64,000 nt of DNA, taken from Natrinema marinum (GTDB lineage: Archaea > Halobacteriota > Halobacteria > Halobacteriales > Natrialbaceae). The stretch covers positions 3,286,001 to 3,350,000 of the forward strand of contig NZ_CP100763.1 in the NCBI RefSeq assembly GCF_024296685.1, given 5' to 3'. Under the pieces are notes generated by a model. The model worked only from the letters and a program-made list of their open reading frames with translations, was not told the origin of the DNA and ran no database searches. The translations under genes and the position numbers were made by a program. Position 1 is the first letter of the stretch. Each line of letters starts with the position of its first letter. Below are positions 36,720 through 45,447 of the stretch, one piece after another.

Positions 36720-37468
36720 GCGTCGGTCACCTCCTCGCTACGCTCGCCGATGTAGGCCGACTGGACCTCCTCGTCGGTGACGATCTCCGACGGGGGCCCG
36801 TTGGCGATGATCTGTCCGTAGTTCAGCACGACGATTCGGTCGACGAACGACCGGAGCCAGCGGAGGTTGTGATCGACGATACAGATCGTGACGCCCTCGT
36901 CGTTGAGGGTCTCGATGATCTCGACGATCTCGTCGGCCTCGTCTTTCGTGAGGCCCGCGAACGGCTCGTCTAACAGCAGCAACGACGGTTCGCAGGCGAT
37001 CGCTTTCGCCAGCTCGAGCTGCTGTTTCTCCTTGTGCGTCAGGTCCGCCGGCTGCTCGTCGGCGACGTGGGCGAGATTCGTCATCGCCAGCGTCTCGTCG
37101 ACGAGATCGCTTCGCCGGCGGCTGGTCCTGAACTTCCTGAGGGAGTTCGGGACGACGGAGACGCGGACGTTGTCCCGGACCGTGACGTCGTCCATCAGCG
37201 TCGACTCCTGGTAGAACTGCGCGATGCCCCGCTCGGCGATCTCGTGGGTCGGTTCGTCCGTGATGTCCGCCCCGTCGAACGTGATCGTTCCGTCGCTGAC
37301 CGGGAGAACGCCGAAGATCAGCTTGAACAGCGTCGATTTCCCGGCACCGTTCGGACCGATGAGTCCGAGGATCTCGCCGTCGTCGACGGAGAGGTCGACG
37401 CGGTCGATGGCGGTGAGCCCGCCGAAGGCCTTGGTCACGGACGAGAGCTCGAGGATCGGGTCAGTCAT
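36716..37468 (-). CDS. livG: Branched-chain amino acid-type ABC transporter ATPase
   Basis: 250 residues. Walker A is GPNGAGKST and Walker B LLLLDEPFAGLTKDE. The signature segment reads LTHKEKQQLELAKA instead of a Gly-containing LSGGQ-like sequence, a departure that exists in part of this family and leaves hydrolysis mostly to the LivF-side site. The ATG at 37468 overlaps the livM stop by 8 bp and is preferred to a GTG nine bases earlier. The C-terminal GPPSEIVTDEEVQSAYIGE is the usual LivG ending. Confidence 0.9.
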   Translation of the reverse strand: MTDPILELSSVTKAFGGLTAIDRVDLSVDDGEILGLIGPNGAGKSTLFKLIFGVLPVSDGTITFDGADITDEPTHEIAERGIAQFYQESTLMDDVTVRDNVRVSVVPNSLRKFRTSRRRSDLVDETLAMTNLAHVADEQPADLTHKEKQQLELAKAIACEPSLLLLDEPFAGLTKDEADEIVEIIETLNDEGVTICIVDHNLRWLRSFVDRIVVLNYGQIIANGPPSEIVTDEEVQSAYIGERSEEVTDA

Positions 37469-38435
37469 CTGTATCACCGTCGATGATCTCCTTGGTTCGT
37501 TCCCAGGCGAATCGGGTCAGCCCCTTCGGGAAGACCAGCACGACGACGAGCGCGAACGCGTAGAGGATGGCGAATCGGATATCGCCGAGGGGAGACAGTA
37601 GCTCCCTCGCGACGATGAAGAAGTACGCGCCGCCGATCGCGCCGTAGATCGTCCCGGTCCCGCCGATGACGGCGGCGATGATCAGGACGATCGAGACGTG
37701 GAGGTCGATCGTCGTCGAGGGAGCGACGATCCCCACGTAGAAGGCGTAGATGATCCCGCCGAGCGAGGAGAACAGCGCGGAGACGACGAACGCGCCGACT
37801 TTGAACTTCGTCGGGTTGATAGCGGCGCTCGCCACGGCGAGCTCGTTGGCCTTGATGCTGCGGAGTACGAGCCCGAAGTCGGAGGCCGCCAGCCAGTACA
37901 GCGCGAGGAACGTCACGATCATGAACACCACAGAGAGGTAGTAACTCTCCATGACCGACAGCAGGGGGAGCCCCTGCAGTCCGAGCCGCCCGCCGGTGTA
38001 GCCCGAGAAGATCGTCACGAACTTCAGGCCCAGCAGCGGCAACAGGATGGTGATGAGCGTGAAGTAGACGCCGCTGGTTCGCAACGACGGGTAGGCGACG
38101 ACCAGGCCGGTGACGATCGACATGACGAACGCGGCGGGAATCGCTACGTAGACCGGCACCCCGAAGTTGACGGTGAGGATCCCGACGACGTAAGCGCCGG
38201 CACCGACGAAGAACGAGGGGCCGAAGTTCATGTAGCCGGTGTACCCGGAGAGGATGTCCCAGGCCATCGCGTAAATCGCGAAGATGTTCGCGATGATGAC
38301 GATCGAGTGGATGTACCTGGTCGTTACGAACGGGAGCACGAACAGCGAAGCCGCGAGCACGATCGGGACGAGATACGCCGGTCGCTCTCGGAGCGAGGTG
38401 AGCCGACCGGAGACGAGCCCTTCTTCGACGCTCAT
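37461..38435 (-). CDS. livM: Branched-chain amino acid-type ABC transporter permease
   Basis: 324 residues, about nine to ten spans. The family hallmark SGYTGYMNFGPSFFVGAGAYV and the later IGGTGTIYGAIGGAY are present. The start MSVEEGLVSGR at 38435 overlaps the livH stop as ATGA, so the genes are translationally coupled; further upstream codons lie in livH. It forms the membrane channel with LivH in the cytoplasmic membrane. Confidence 0.92.
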   Translation of the reverse strand: MSVEEGLVSGRLTSLRERPAYLVPIVLAASLFVLPFVTTRYIHSIVIIANIFAIYAMAWDILSGYTGYMNFGPSFFVGAGAYVVGILTVNFGVPVYVAIPAAFVMSIVTGLVVAYPSLRTSGVYFTLITILLPLLGLKFVTIFSGYTGGRLGLQGLPLLSVMESYYLSVVFMIVTFLALYWLAASDFGLVLRSIKANELAVASAAINPTKFKVGAFVVSALFSSLGGIIYAFYVGIVAPSTTIDLHVSIVLIIAAVIGGTGTIYGAIGGAYFFIVARELLSPLGDIRFAILYAFALVVVLVFPKGLTRFAWERTKEIIDGDTDD

Positions 38436-39295
38436 TCCAACACCTCCCGGCCGAACAGGCCCTGCGGGCGGACGAGGATGATCGCGATCAGGATGGCGTA
38501 CGCGAAGACGCCGCGCCAGGCCGGCGACCACATCGTCACGGTGAGCGTCTGTACGTAGCCGATCAGTAGCGCGGCGACGACCGTTCCCTTGATGCTACCG
38601 ATACCGCCGACGATGACGATCGCGAACGCGATGAGCAGCGGGTCGAGCCACATCGTCGGGGACGCGCTGAAGAACAGCCCGAGGAAGATGCCGGCGACCC
38701 CGGCCATCGCCCCCGAGATGAGCCACGTGAGGTAGTTGACTCGGTCGACGTTGACGCCGACGAGGGTGGCACCGACCTCGTCGAGCGACATGGCGATGAT
38801 CGACTGTCCGGTCGTCGTGTAGTTGACGAACGCCACGAACAGTCCGATGATGACGGTCGCCGACAGCAGCGCGCCGATCTCGGAGTAGGACACGGCGATA
38901 CCGCCGACATCGACGACGCCTTCGACCGGATTCGCCAGGAGCTGGTCGGGGCTCCCGTAGTGATAGGTGAACAGTTCCTGCAGGATGAACACGATGAGGA
39001 ACGTCGCCATGAACGTCTGCTCCTCGTTGTGTTCGATGTACCGAACGAGCACGAGGTACAACACCAGCGAGGCGACGGCCGCCGCCGCGACGCCGACGAA
39101 CGCCGCGACGAAGGCGTTGACCCCGTACTGGCTCACCAGCGTGAAGTAGGTGTAGGCGCTGATCAGGAAGAACCCGCCGTACGTGAGGTTCACGACCCCT
39201 CGAAGGCTCAAGATGAGCGTGAATCCCAGCGAGACGAGCGCGTACAGGGCGCTCATGATGAGCCCCGAGATGAGTATCGAGCCGACGTTTACCAT
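38432..39295 (-). CDS. livH: Branched-chain amino acid-type ABC transporter permease
   Basis: 287 residues, about eight spans. Motifs are GFTLILSLRGVVNLTYGGFF near the N-terminus and VGGIGSIKGTVVAALLIG near the C-terminus, matching LivH. The start MVNVGSILISG at 39295 lies 16 bp after the substrate-binding protein gene. It ends in VLVRPQGLFGREVLE, the standard LivH tail. It pairs with LivM. Confidence 0.92.
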   Translation of the reverse strand: MVNVGSILISGLIMSALYALVSLGFTLILSLRGVVNLTYGGFFLISAYTYFTLVSQYGVNAFVAAFVGVAAAAVASLVLYLVLVRYIEHNEEQTFMATFLIVFILQELFTYHYGSPDQLLANPVEGVVDVGGIAVSYSEIGALLSATVIIGLFVAFVNYTTTGQSIIAMSLDEVGATLVGVNVDRVNYLTWLISGAMAGVAGIFLGLFFSASPTMWLDPLLIAFAIVIVGGIGSIKGTVVAALLIGYVQTLTVTMWSPAWRGVFAYAILIAIILVRPQGLFGREVLE

Positions 39296-39311
39296 GGTCC
39301 CTCCGTGATCG

Positions 39312-40685
39312 CTACTGGCTGACCCATGGAGGGACCTCGTACTCGCCCTGTTCGATGGTCGGAACGCCGCTCGTGTCGGCATCGATGTCGTGGGCGGGCC
39401 AGATGGAGTAGGGGTAACCGCCTCCGGTCACGGGATCCGTCTGATCGAGGCCCTGCCACTGAACTTTGCGCATGTAGAAGTGATCCTTGTCCATCATGAG
39501 GTTGTGCGTGTGGTCCTCGTCTTTCCCGTGGAACTCGATGAGGCCGTTGAGCCCCTGATGGCTCGTCTCCTCGAGCTGGGCGACGAGTTCGTCCGGGTCC
39601 AGCGTCTCGGCGGAGCCGATGGCGTTCGCGAGGATGCGGATGCCGTCGTAGGTCTGGGGGTTCGGGAACACGACGTCGTCGTCGGGCTGGCGTTCGATGA
39701 ACCGCCGGTAGAACTCGGGCGATTTCGCCGACATCCCGGCCTGGAGCTGTGAGGCCGCGTAGTTCGACGTTCCGTTCGTCTGTTTCCAGTAGTTGAAACT
39801 CCCTGCCGTGGCGATGAACCCGTCGAGGAGATAGTCGAACTGGTTCTGTTTCCACGGCTGGAAGAAGTTCGTTCCGCTGAGATGTGAGAAGATCGTGTAC
39901 AGGGCGTCTACGTCCGAGTCCGCGGCGCTTTGTAGAAGCGGACTGAAGTCGTTCGTGTCCGTCGCGGGCCGTTCGTCGTACGCGAGCGTCACGTCGGTCT
40001 CGTTCTCGAAGAAATCTCGGAGGCCGGCCCCGTAGGGTTCGGTCCAGAGCGCGTCCTCGACGAGGAGGCCGACTCGATTGACGTCGAACTGCTCGAGCAT
40101 GTACTCCTGAATGTAGTCTTTCGACCACTCCACCATCTGGTTCGTGTGAACCTGCGACCGGAAGTAGTACTTGTACTTCTCGTAGTTCTCGTCGACTTTC
40201 TTGGTCGCCTGCGGCGTCCCCATCGCCGTGGCCATCGTCACCATGTTGTCCCGAGCGATCCGCTCGAGGAGCGTCATCCCGACTTCGCTGATCCAGATCC
40301 CCGAGAGGACGTCGATGTTATCGTTGTCACGGAGTTTCTGATAGGCGGTCAGTCCCTTCTGGGGATCGGCCTTCGTGTCGCCGACGAATAGTTTCGCATC
40401 CTTGCCGGCGATGCCGCCGTTGTCGTTGATGTCTTCGACTGCCGCCTCGGCACATCGAACCATACCCTTGCCGAGGGTGGACTGAGTCGCGGTGACGAGA
40501 CCGATTCGGACTTCGTCCCGATTCTGCAAACCGCTCGAGTCCCCGCTGTTCATCAGCGTACAGCCGGCGGTTGCGGCCATACTGCCGGCCCCTAACGTCT
40601 TGAGAAACGTCCTTCGGCGAGGTACATTCGATTCGTCTGACTTGTCCTCGAGTCCGACTGTAGTTTGGTCTGTGGTATCGACCAT
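39312..40685 (-). CDS. ABC transporter substrate-binding lipoprotein (LivK-like)
   Basis: 457 residues. Residues 23-25 are RRR followed by FLKTLGAGSMAATAGC, a Tat signal with lipid-anchored Cys42, so it captures ligand outside the cell. The mature part is a type I periplasmic-binding fold (Peripla_BP_6), beginning VRIGLVTATQSTLGKGM and with a hinge around 300. It is the first gene of the Liv unit and the most likely determinant of substrate. A TATA-like AATATATTA-type box (40712-40720) lies about 31 bp upstream. Size and loops resemble urea/amide/aromatic-acid binders as much as leucine binders. Confidence 0.9.
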   Translation of the reverse strand: MVDTTDQTTVGLEDKSDESNVPRRRTFLKTLGAGSMAATAGCTLMNSGDSSGLQNRDEVRIGLVTATQSTLGKGMVRCAEAAVEDINDNGGIAGKDAKLFVGDTKADPQKGLTAYQKLRDNDNIDVLSGIWISEVGMTLLERIARDNMVTMATAMGTPQATKKVDENYEKYKYYFRSQVHTNQMVEWSKDYIQEYMLEQFDVNRVGLLVEDALWTEPYGAGLRDFFENETDVTLAYDERPATDTNDFSPLLQSAADSDVDALYTIFSHLSGTNFFQPWKQNQFDYLLDGFIATAGSFNYWKQTNGTSNYAASQLQAGMSAKSPEFYRRFIERQPDDDVVFPNPQTYDGIRILANAIGSAETLDPDELVAQLEETSHQGLNGLIEFHGKDEDHTHNLMMDKDHFYMRKVQWQGLDQTDPVTGGGYPYSIWPAHDIDADTSGVPTIEQGEYEVPPWVSQ

Positions 40686-41097
40686 CACGGCCCCCGTTCA
40701 TCACTCTCTCTAATATATCTAGGGGAAAACGCTTACAAATACGACTGCGATCGGACGTTTTCGGCTCCCGTTCGATAGCCAGTAGCTTGTTCGACCAATT
40801 TTCCAGGCGGGCGAGCGCTTATGTATGCGTTCCTGAATTCGGACGTTACGGCAGTCGGACGGCATCCAGTGATCGCTGATTTCGTCAGAGCGGTGATTTG
40901 GCCGGTCACCGGTCGGACGTCGTCAACGCTCCCTCGTGACGGACCGGCTTCCTTCCTGTCGAGGCAAGTATCGATGGAGACCGCCACGACGTCGAGCCGT
41001 CACAGCCGTCGAGACGCGAACGCGTCCGTGAAACGCATTTCGTCCGCGGCCGCCCCCTTCGTCGAAACCGCAACGATGCGTGACGGTGTGACCGGAA
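40686..41097. other. Intergenic region upstream of the Liv operon
   Basis: 412 bp with the livK promoter at its left end and the stop of the convergent-side enoyl-CoA hydratase at its right end. I see no coding frame with family character and no terminator-like T tract. Confidence 0.55.
40712..40762 (-). promoter_or_regulatory. Promoter and possible operator of the Liv operon
   Basis: On the minus strand AGATATATTA at 40711-40720 is a strong TATA box centred about 31 bp before the livK ATG. Just upstream, 7-bp inverted arms GAAAACG (40725-40731) and CGTTTTC (40756-40762) flank 24 bp and could be half-sites of a regulator. The 335 bp beyond, to 41097, show no gene. Confidence 0.5.
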
Positions 41098-41871
41098 TTA
41101 GCCGATCGTGTCGGTGAACTCCGGCTCGCGGTTCTCGAGAAACGCTTCCATTCCCTCGACCTGATCGTCGGTACCGAAGCACAGCGAGAGACCGAACGCC
41201 TCCATCGTCTCGATTCCGAGCGGACCGGCGTCCTCCGCGGCGCGAATCGCGCGCTTCCCGACGGCGAGCGCGACCTGCGGTTTGGCGGCGAGCTTTTCAG
41301 CTAGCTGGGTTACGGTGGCGTCGACCTTGCTATCGGAGACGACGCGGTTGACCAGTCCGAGTTCGCGCGCCCGATCGGCCGAGAACGGTTCGCCGAGCAT
41401 GACGATTTCGTTGACGACCTTCCGCGGGAGATCCTGCACCAGCTCGGCACCGCCGACGATTCCCACGTTGATCTCCTGCTGGCCGAACGACGTCGATTCA
41501 CCGGCGACGGCGAGGTCGGTCGCACCGACCAGGATGTTCCCGCCACCGTAGGCCGGCCCGTCGACCGCGGCGACGACCGGAACGTCGACCGCCCTGATCG
41601 TGTTCATCGTCTCGTTGAACGAGTCCAGGTAGCCGATGTACGACGCCGGATCGTACGACTTCATCTCGTCGAGGTCCGACCCCGCCACGAAGACGTTTCC
41701 GTTCGCCGCGAGGATCACGGCGTGGACGGCGTCGTCGGAATCGGCCGCCTCCAGCGCTTCGGTGAGCTCCTCTAGCGTCGACGTATCCAGTGCGTTGCCG
41801 GCGTCCGGGCGGTCGAGCGTGATCGTTCGCACGTTGCCGTCGGTTTCGGTGACGATGGTCTCGAAACTCAT
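41098..41871 (-). CDS. Enoyl-CoA hydratase/isomerase-family protein lacking one catalytic Glu
   Basis: 257-residue crotonase-fold protein. The oxyanion segment is NVFVAGSDLDEM. The second catalytic Glu is present (Glu133 in GQQEINVG), but the first, normally in GGGxE, is replaced: the sequence is YGGGNILVG with Ile113 there. It may therefore be an isomerase, hydrolase, lyase or a different crotonase rather than a plain hydratase. The ATG overlaps the upstream ligase stop by 4 bp, so activation and this step are coupled on the same CoA ester. Confidence 0.87.
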   Translation of the reverse strand: MSFETIVTETDGNVRTITLDRPDAGNALDTSTLEELTEALEAADSDDAVHAVILAANGNVFVAGSDLDEMKSYDPASYIGYLDSFNETMNTIRAVDVPVVAAVDGPAYGGGNILVGATDLAVAGESTSFGQQEINVGIVGGAELVQDLPRKVVNEIVMLGEPFSADRARELGLVNRVVSDSKVDATVTQLAEKLAAKPQVALAVGKRAIRAAEDAGPLGIETMEAFGLSLCFGTDDQVEGMEAFLENREPEFTDTIG

Positions 41872-43532
41872 CCGTCGACCCTCTCTTCGATCGATTGCCG
41901 ATCTAGCTTCCCGACGTCCGTCGTCGGTAACTCGTCCACGATGACCACGTCGCAGGGCCGCTTGTAGGACGCCATGTTCTCTTTGCTCCACTCGATAACG
42001 TCGTCGGCCGTCAGTGACTCGTCGGCGAGCGTGATCGTCGCGACGACCTCCTCCCCTTTGCTCTCGTGGTCGCGGCCGACGACGACCGCGTTGTCGATAC
42101 CGTCGTGCTCTTTGAGGATCGTCTCGACCTCCGCGGGCGAGATCGAGTAGCCGCTGTACTTGATCATGTTCTTGCGCCGACCGAGGAAGTAGAGGTACCC
42201 CTCCTCGGTCATCTTGCCGATGTCGCCGGTGAGCACGTATCCGTCGTGCATCGTCTGTTCGGTCTTCTCGGGCTTGTTGTGATACCCCTTCATCACGGAC
42301 GGCGACTCGACGCTGATCTCGCCGAGTTCACCGCGGGGGACCTCCTCGTGGGTGTCCCAGTCGCGGACGACGATGTCCACGTTGTAGGCGGGGCGGCCCA
42401 TGAAGTCCTCCTCGACGACGCCGAGTCCTCGAGTGAAGGTGTCCATCGTGTGGGTCTCGCTGAGACCGTACGCGGCCTCGTACATCTCGCAGCCGGTGAC
42501 CGACTTCCAGCGCTCGCAGAGTTCGTCGGTGAGCGACTGCCCGAAGCTCGTGGCCGGAATCTCCTCGAAGGAGGTCAGGTCGTACTCGTCGCGGTCCGGG
42601 TGGTTCAACACCCCCCTGACCATCGGCGTGGTCAGCCAGGCCGTCGTCGGTCGATGGGCGCCGGCCGCGTGCATGAGCGGCTCGGTCTCGAACCGGGTCA
42701 GCAGGACGACGGTGCCGCCGTCCACGACGGGCGCGTCGACGGCGTTGAGCTTCCCGGCGACGTGAAACACCGGCATTACCGCCAGATGGCTCGTCTCCGC
42801 GTCGAACCCGTAGATCGTCGCCGTCGCCGCGGCCTTGTGGAGGACGGTCCAGTACGTGTGTTCACACCCCTTCGGCATCCCCGTCGTCCCGGACGTGTAC
42901 TGCAAGAGGATCACGTCGTCCATGTGGTGGTCGACCGACGGCGGCTCCGGGTCCGTTTCCTCGAGGGCGTCCGTGAAGTAGACCGCGTCGCCGCCCGTGT
43001 CGAGCCGATCGGCCGCGATCGCCGCCGCCATGTCCTCGTGGATCGCCGGAACCGGATCGTCCGGCAGATATTCGTCGAACCGCGCGTAGACGACGTCCGT
43101 GATGTCGGTCTCGTCCGCGACCGCCGCGATGGTGTCCGCGAAGGTGTCGTGGGCCAGGACGACCTCCACGTCACCGTCGTCGAGCTGGTACTCGAGGCGA
43201 TGCTCCTTCGACATCGGACTGCACGGGCTCACGGCCATTCCGAGCCGATGGGCGGCGTGATACCCGATGAAGTACTGCGGGCAGTTCTGGAGATACAGCA
43301 GTAGCGTATCCCCCTTCTCGTAGCCGAGCTCGTGGAGGTACGTCGCGAACCGGTCGACGCTCTCGTCGAGTTCGCCGTACGTGATCTCCCGCCCGTAGTA
43401 GTTGATCGCGACGCGGTCCGGCGTCTCGGCCGCCTGGTCCCGGAGGTACTCGTGCAGCGGTTGCTCGCCCCGCGGGAACTCGGGCTCGGGGGGAATCTCT
43501 GCTGGATAGTCGTCCGCCTCTGTCGTAACCAT
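41868..43532 (-). CDS. Acyl-CoA ligase (AMP-forming)
   Basis: 554 residues. ANL motifs are LQYTSGTTGMPKGC, AYGLSETHTMD, YVLTGDIGKM and KYSGYSISPAEVE, with the late catalytic Lys in TTDVGKLDRQ. MVTTEADDYPAEIPPEPEFPRG is a typical N-terminus for medium-chain or aryl acid ligases of haloarchaea. The start at 43532 was chosen as the first Met with family-like sequence. It is the first gene of a two-gene unit with the crotonase and diverges from another ligase. Its substrate is unknown but probably enters through the Liv system. Confidence 0.91.
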   Translation of the reverse strand: MVTTEADDYPAEIPPEPEFPRGEQPLHEYLRDQAAETPDRVAINYYGREITYGELDESVDRFATYLHELGYEKGDTLLLYLQNCPQYFIGYHAAHRLGMAVSPCSPMSKEHRLEYQLDDGDVEVVLAHDTFADTIAAVADETDITDVVYARFDEYLPDDPVPAIHEDMAAAIAADRLDTGGDAVYFTDALEETDPEPPSVDHHMDDVILLQYTSGTTGMPKGCEHTYWTVLHKAAATATIYGFDAETSHLAVMPVFHVAGKLNAVDAPVVDGGTVVLLTRFETEPLMHAAGAHRPTTAWLTTPMVRGVLNHPDRDEYDLTSFEEIPATSFGQSLTDELCERWKSVTGCEMYEAAYGLSETHTMDTFTRGLGVVEEDFMGRPAYNVDIVVRDWDTHEEVPRGELGEISVESPSVMKGYHNKPEKTEQTMHDGYVLTGDIGKMTEEGYLYFLGRRKNMIKYSGYSISPAEVETILKEHDGIDNAVVVGRDHESKGEEVVATITLADESLTADDVIEWSKENMASYKRPCDVVIVDELPTTDVGKLDRQSIEERVDG

Positions 43533-43734
43533 GCGTACAGGTACCAACCTGCATCGGGGTGACAGATAAAAATTCGGGTCAGTCGTCGGTTCCGCAACTA
43601 GCGTCGACGGCGACGGTCCCGTCGTCGCTCGGGGACATCGCTCGACCGTTCGCTCTCGGACACGGTCTCGGTTCGCCGTCTCCACCGAACCGCACGGTAC
43701 CCGACGGGGGCTCGAGACCATTGTTAACACACCC

Positions 43735-43770
43735 AAATACTTATCAATCGTAGTTATCGATTAGGGAGGT
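43735..43770 (+). promoter_or_regulatory. Promoter of the ligase-carboxyltransferase operon
   Basis: TATA-like AAATACTTATC at 43735-43745 is followed by AATCG-TAGTTAT-CGATT (43746-43762), a 5-bp inverted repeat between TATA and start, a usual place for a repressor. GGGAGGT directly precedes the ATG at 43771 but is too close to act as a normal ribosome-binding site. Confidence 0.4.
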
Positions 43771-45447
43771 ATGGGAACTCCGGAATCGTTGGACGCCAGA
43801 CCCATCGAGGAGATAACGATAGACAGTATGCTCCGAACGCGCGCCGATCGGATCCCGTCGGAGACGGCGCTGATCTACGGGCCGGACGATCGCCGCGTCA
43901 CGTACGCGGCGTTGAACGAGACCGCCAATCGCATCGCCAACGGGCTCCGTGAGCGCGGCGTCGAACGGGGATCGAACGTCTCCCTGATGGCCGCTCACCC
44001 GCTCGAGACGCTGTTAGGCATGTTCGGCATCAACAAGGCCGGCGGCGTCTACTCGCCGATCAACTTCGAATACGAGGGCGAGGCGCTTTCCTATCAGCTC
44101 AACGATACCGATCCCGAGGTGCTCGTCATCGAGGACCGGTACGTCGACCGCGTCGAGGCCGTTCGCGACGACCTCGAGGTCGGATTCGAGGTGGTAGTGA
44201 TGGACACGGGTGCGGAGACGCCGCAGACGTCGTTCGAGACGACGCCCTTCGCCGAACTCCGAGAAGGGTCCGCCGACGAGCCCGACGTCGATGTCTCCTG
44301 GAACGACACCGCGAGTATCGTCTACACGTCCGGGACGACGGGGATGCCGAAAGGGGTCGTCCTGCCCCACCGGTGGATCTTCGCGAACTACATCGCACCG
44401 AAGCGCGCCGTCCTGAACGCCGACGACGTCGTCCACACGTCGCTGCCGCTGTACCACATCGGCGGCGTCTACGCGGACGTCGTCGCCGGACTGGTCGCCG
44501 GGGGCACCGTCGCGCTCTGGGACCAGTTCTCCCCGCAGGCGTTCTGGGATCGCATCGCGGAGTACGAGGCCACGTCGGCGACGCTCATCTCGGTGATGAT
44601 GCCGTGGCTGACGAACGCCCCGGAGACCAATTCCGACCGCGAGAACACGCTCAGCAAAGTCCACATGCAACCGCTGCCGGAGGAGTACGAGACGATCGCC
44701 GAGCGGTTCGGGTTCGACATCGTGACGGTCGCGTTCGCCCAGACGGAGACCGGCTCCCCCATCGTCGGCGTCGTCCGAACGGACGAGCTCGGCGGGACCC
44801 CGGACTCGTATCGGCGCGGTCTCGGTCCCGAGGCGGTCGCCGAGCGCGCCCGCGAACTGAACCTCCCGGTCGTCGACGGCGTCGACGAGGAGCGATACAT
44901 GGGTCGCGTCCGCGACGACATCGTCGAGGTCGCGGTCCTCGACGATCGCGACCGCGAGCTCCCGCCCGGCGAGGTCGGCGAACTCTGCATCAGACCGAAG
45001 CGACCGGGACTGCTCCTCGAGCGGTACCACGCGAAACCGGAACGGACGCTCGAGGCGACTCGCAACCTCTGGTTCCACACCGGTGACGCCGCCTACCGGG
45101 ACGAGAGCGGGAACTTCTACTTCGTCGACCGGCTCGGTGACGTCATCCGCCGCCGCGGCGAGAACATCTCCTCGATGCAGATTCAGGACGCCGTCTCGAG
45201 CCACGCCGCCGTCGAAGCGGCGGCCGCGTTCCCGATCCCGGCGCCGGAGGGCGGGGAGGATCAGGTCGGACTCGCGGTCGAACCGCGAGCCGGAGACGAA
45301 CTGGACGAGGAGGCGATCGCGTCCCATCTCACCGGCCGCATCCCCGAGTTCATGCGGCCGGACGAGACGTTCGTGGTCGACGAGATCCCCACGACGGAGA
45401 CGAACAAGATGCGGAAGGTCGAACTCAGGGAGCGACTCCTCGAATGA
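43771..45447 (+). CDS. Acyl-CoA ligase (AMP-forming, CaiC/carnitine-CoA ligase-like)
   Basis: 558 residues. Motifs are VYTSGTTGMPKG, FAQTETGSPIVG in place of GYGxTE, WFHTGDAAYRDE and FVDRLGDVIRRRGENISSMQIQ, with the late Lys in TETNKMRKV. The RRRGENISS version of A8 and the overall pattern resemble crotonobetaine/carnitine-CoA ligases. The stop overlaps the carboxyltransferase ATG (ATGA), so both should act on the same CoA thioester series. Substrate unknown. Confidence 0.9.
   Translation: MGTPESLDARPIEEITIDSMLRTRADRIPSETALIYGPDDRRVTYAALNETANRIANGLRERGVERGSNVSLMAAHPLETLLGMFGINKAGGVYSPINFEYEGEALSYQLNDTDPEVLVIEDRYVDRVEAVRDDLEVGFEVVVMDTGAETPQTSFETTPFAELREGSADEPDVDVSWNDTASIVYTSGTTGMPKGVVLPHRWIFANYIAPKRAVLNADDVVHTSLPLYHIGGVYADVVAGLVAGGTVALWDQFSPQAFWDRIAEYEATSATLISVMMPWLTNAPETNSDRENTLSKVHMQPLPEEYETIAERFGFDIVTVAFAQTETGSPIVGVVRTDELGGTPDSYRRGLGPEAVAERARELNLPVVDGVDEERYMGRVRDDIVEVAVLDDRDRELPPGEVGELCIRPKRPGLLLERYHAKPERTLEATRNLWFHTGDAAYRDESGNFYFVDRLGDVIRRRGENISSMQIQDAVSSHAAVEAAAAFPIPAPEGGEDQVGLAVEPRAGDELDEEAIASHLTGRIPEFMRPDETFVVDEIPTTETNKMRKVELRERLLE

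Noticed and set aside
36716-37468. LivG as a non-functional ATPase
   Set aside because: The signature LTHKEKQQ is unusual, but Walker A, Walker B and the rest are intact, and related LivG variants exist, so I keep it as a normal subunit.
43763-43770. GGGAGGT as ribosome-binding site for the ligase at 43771
   Set aside because: It abuts the ATG with no spacer, and the TATA position fits a leaderless start better.
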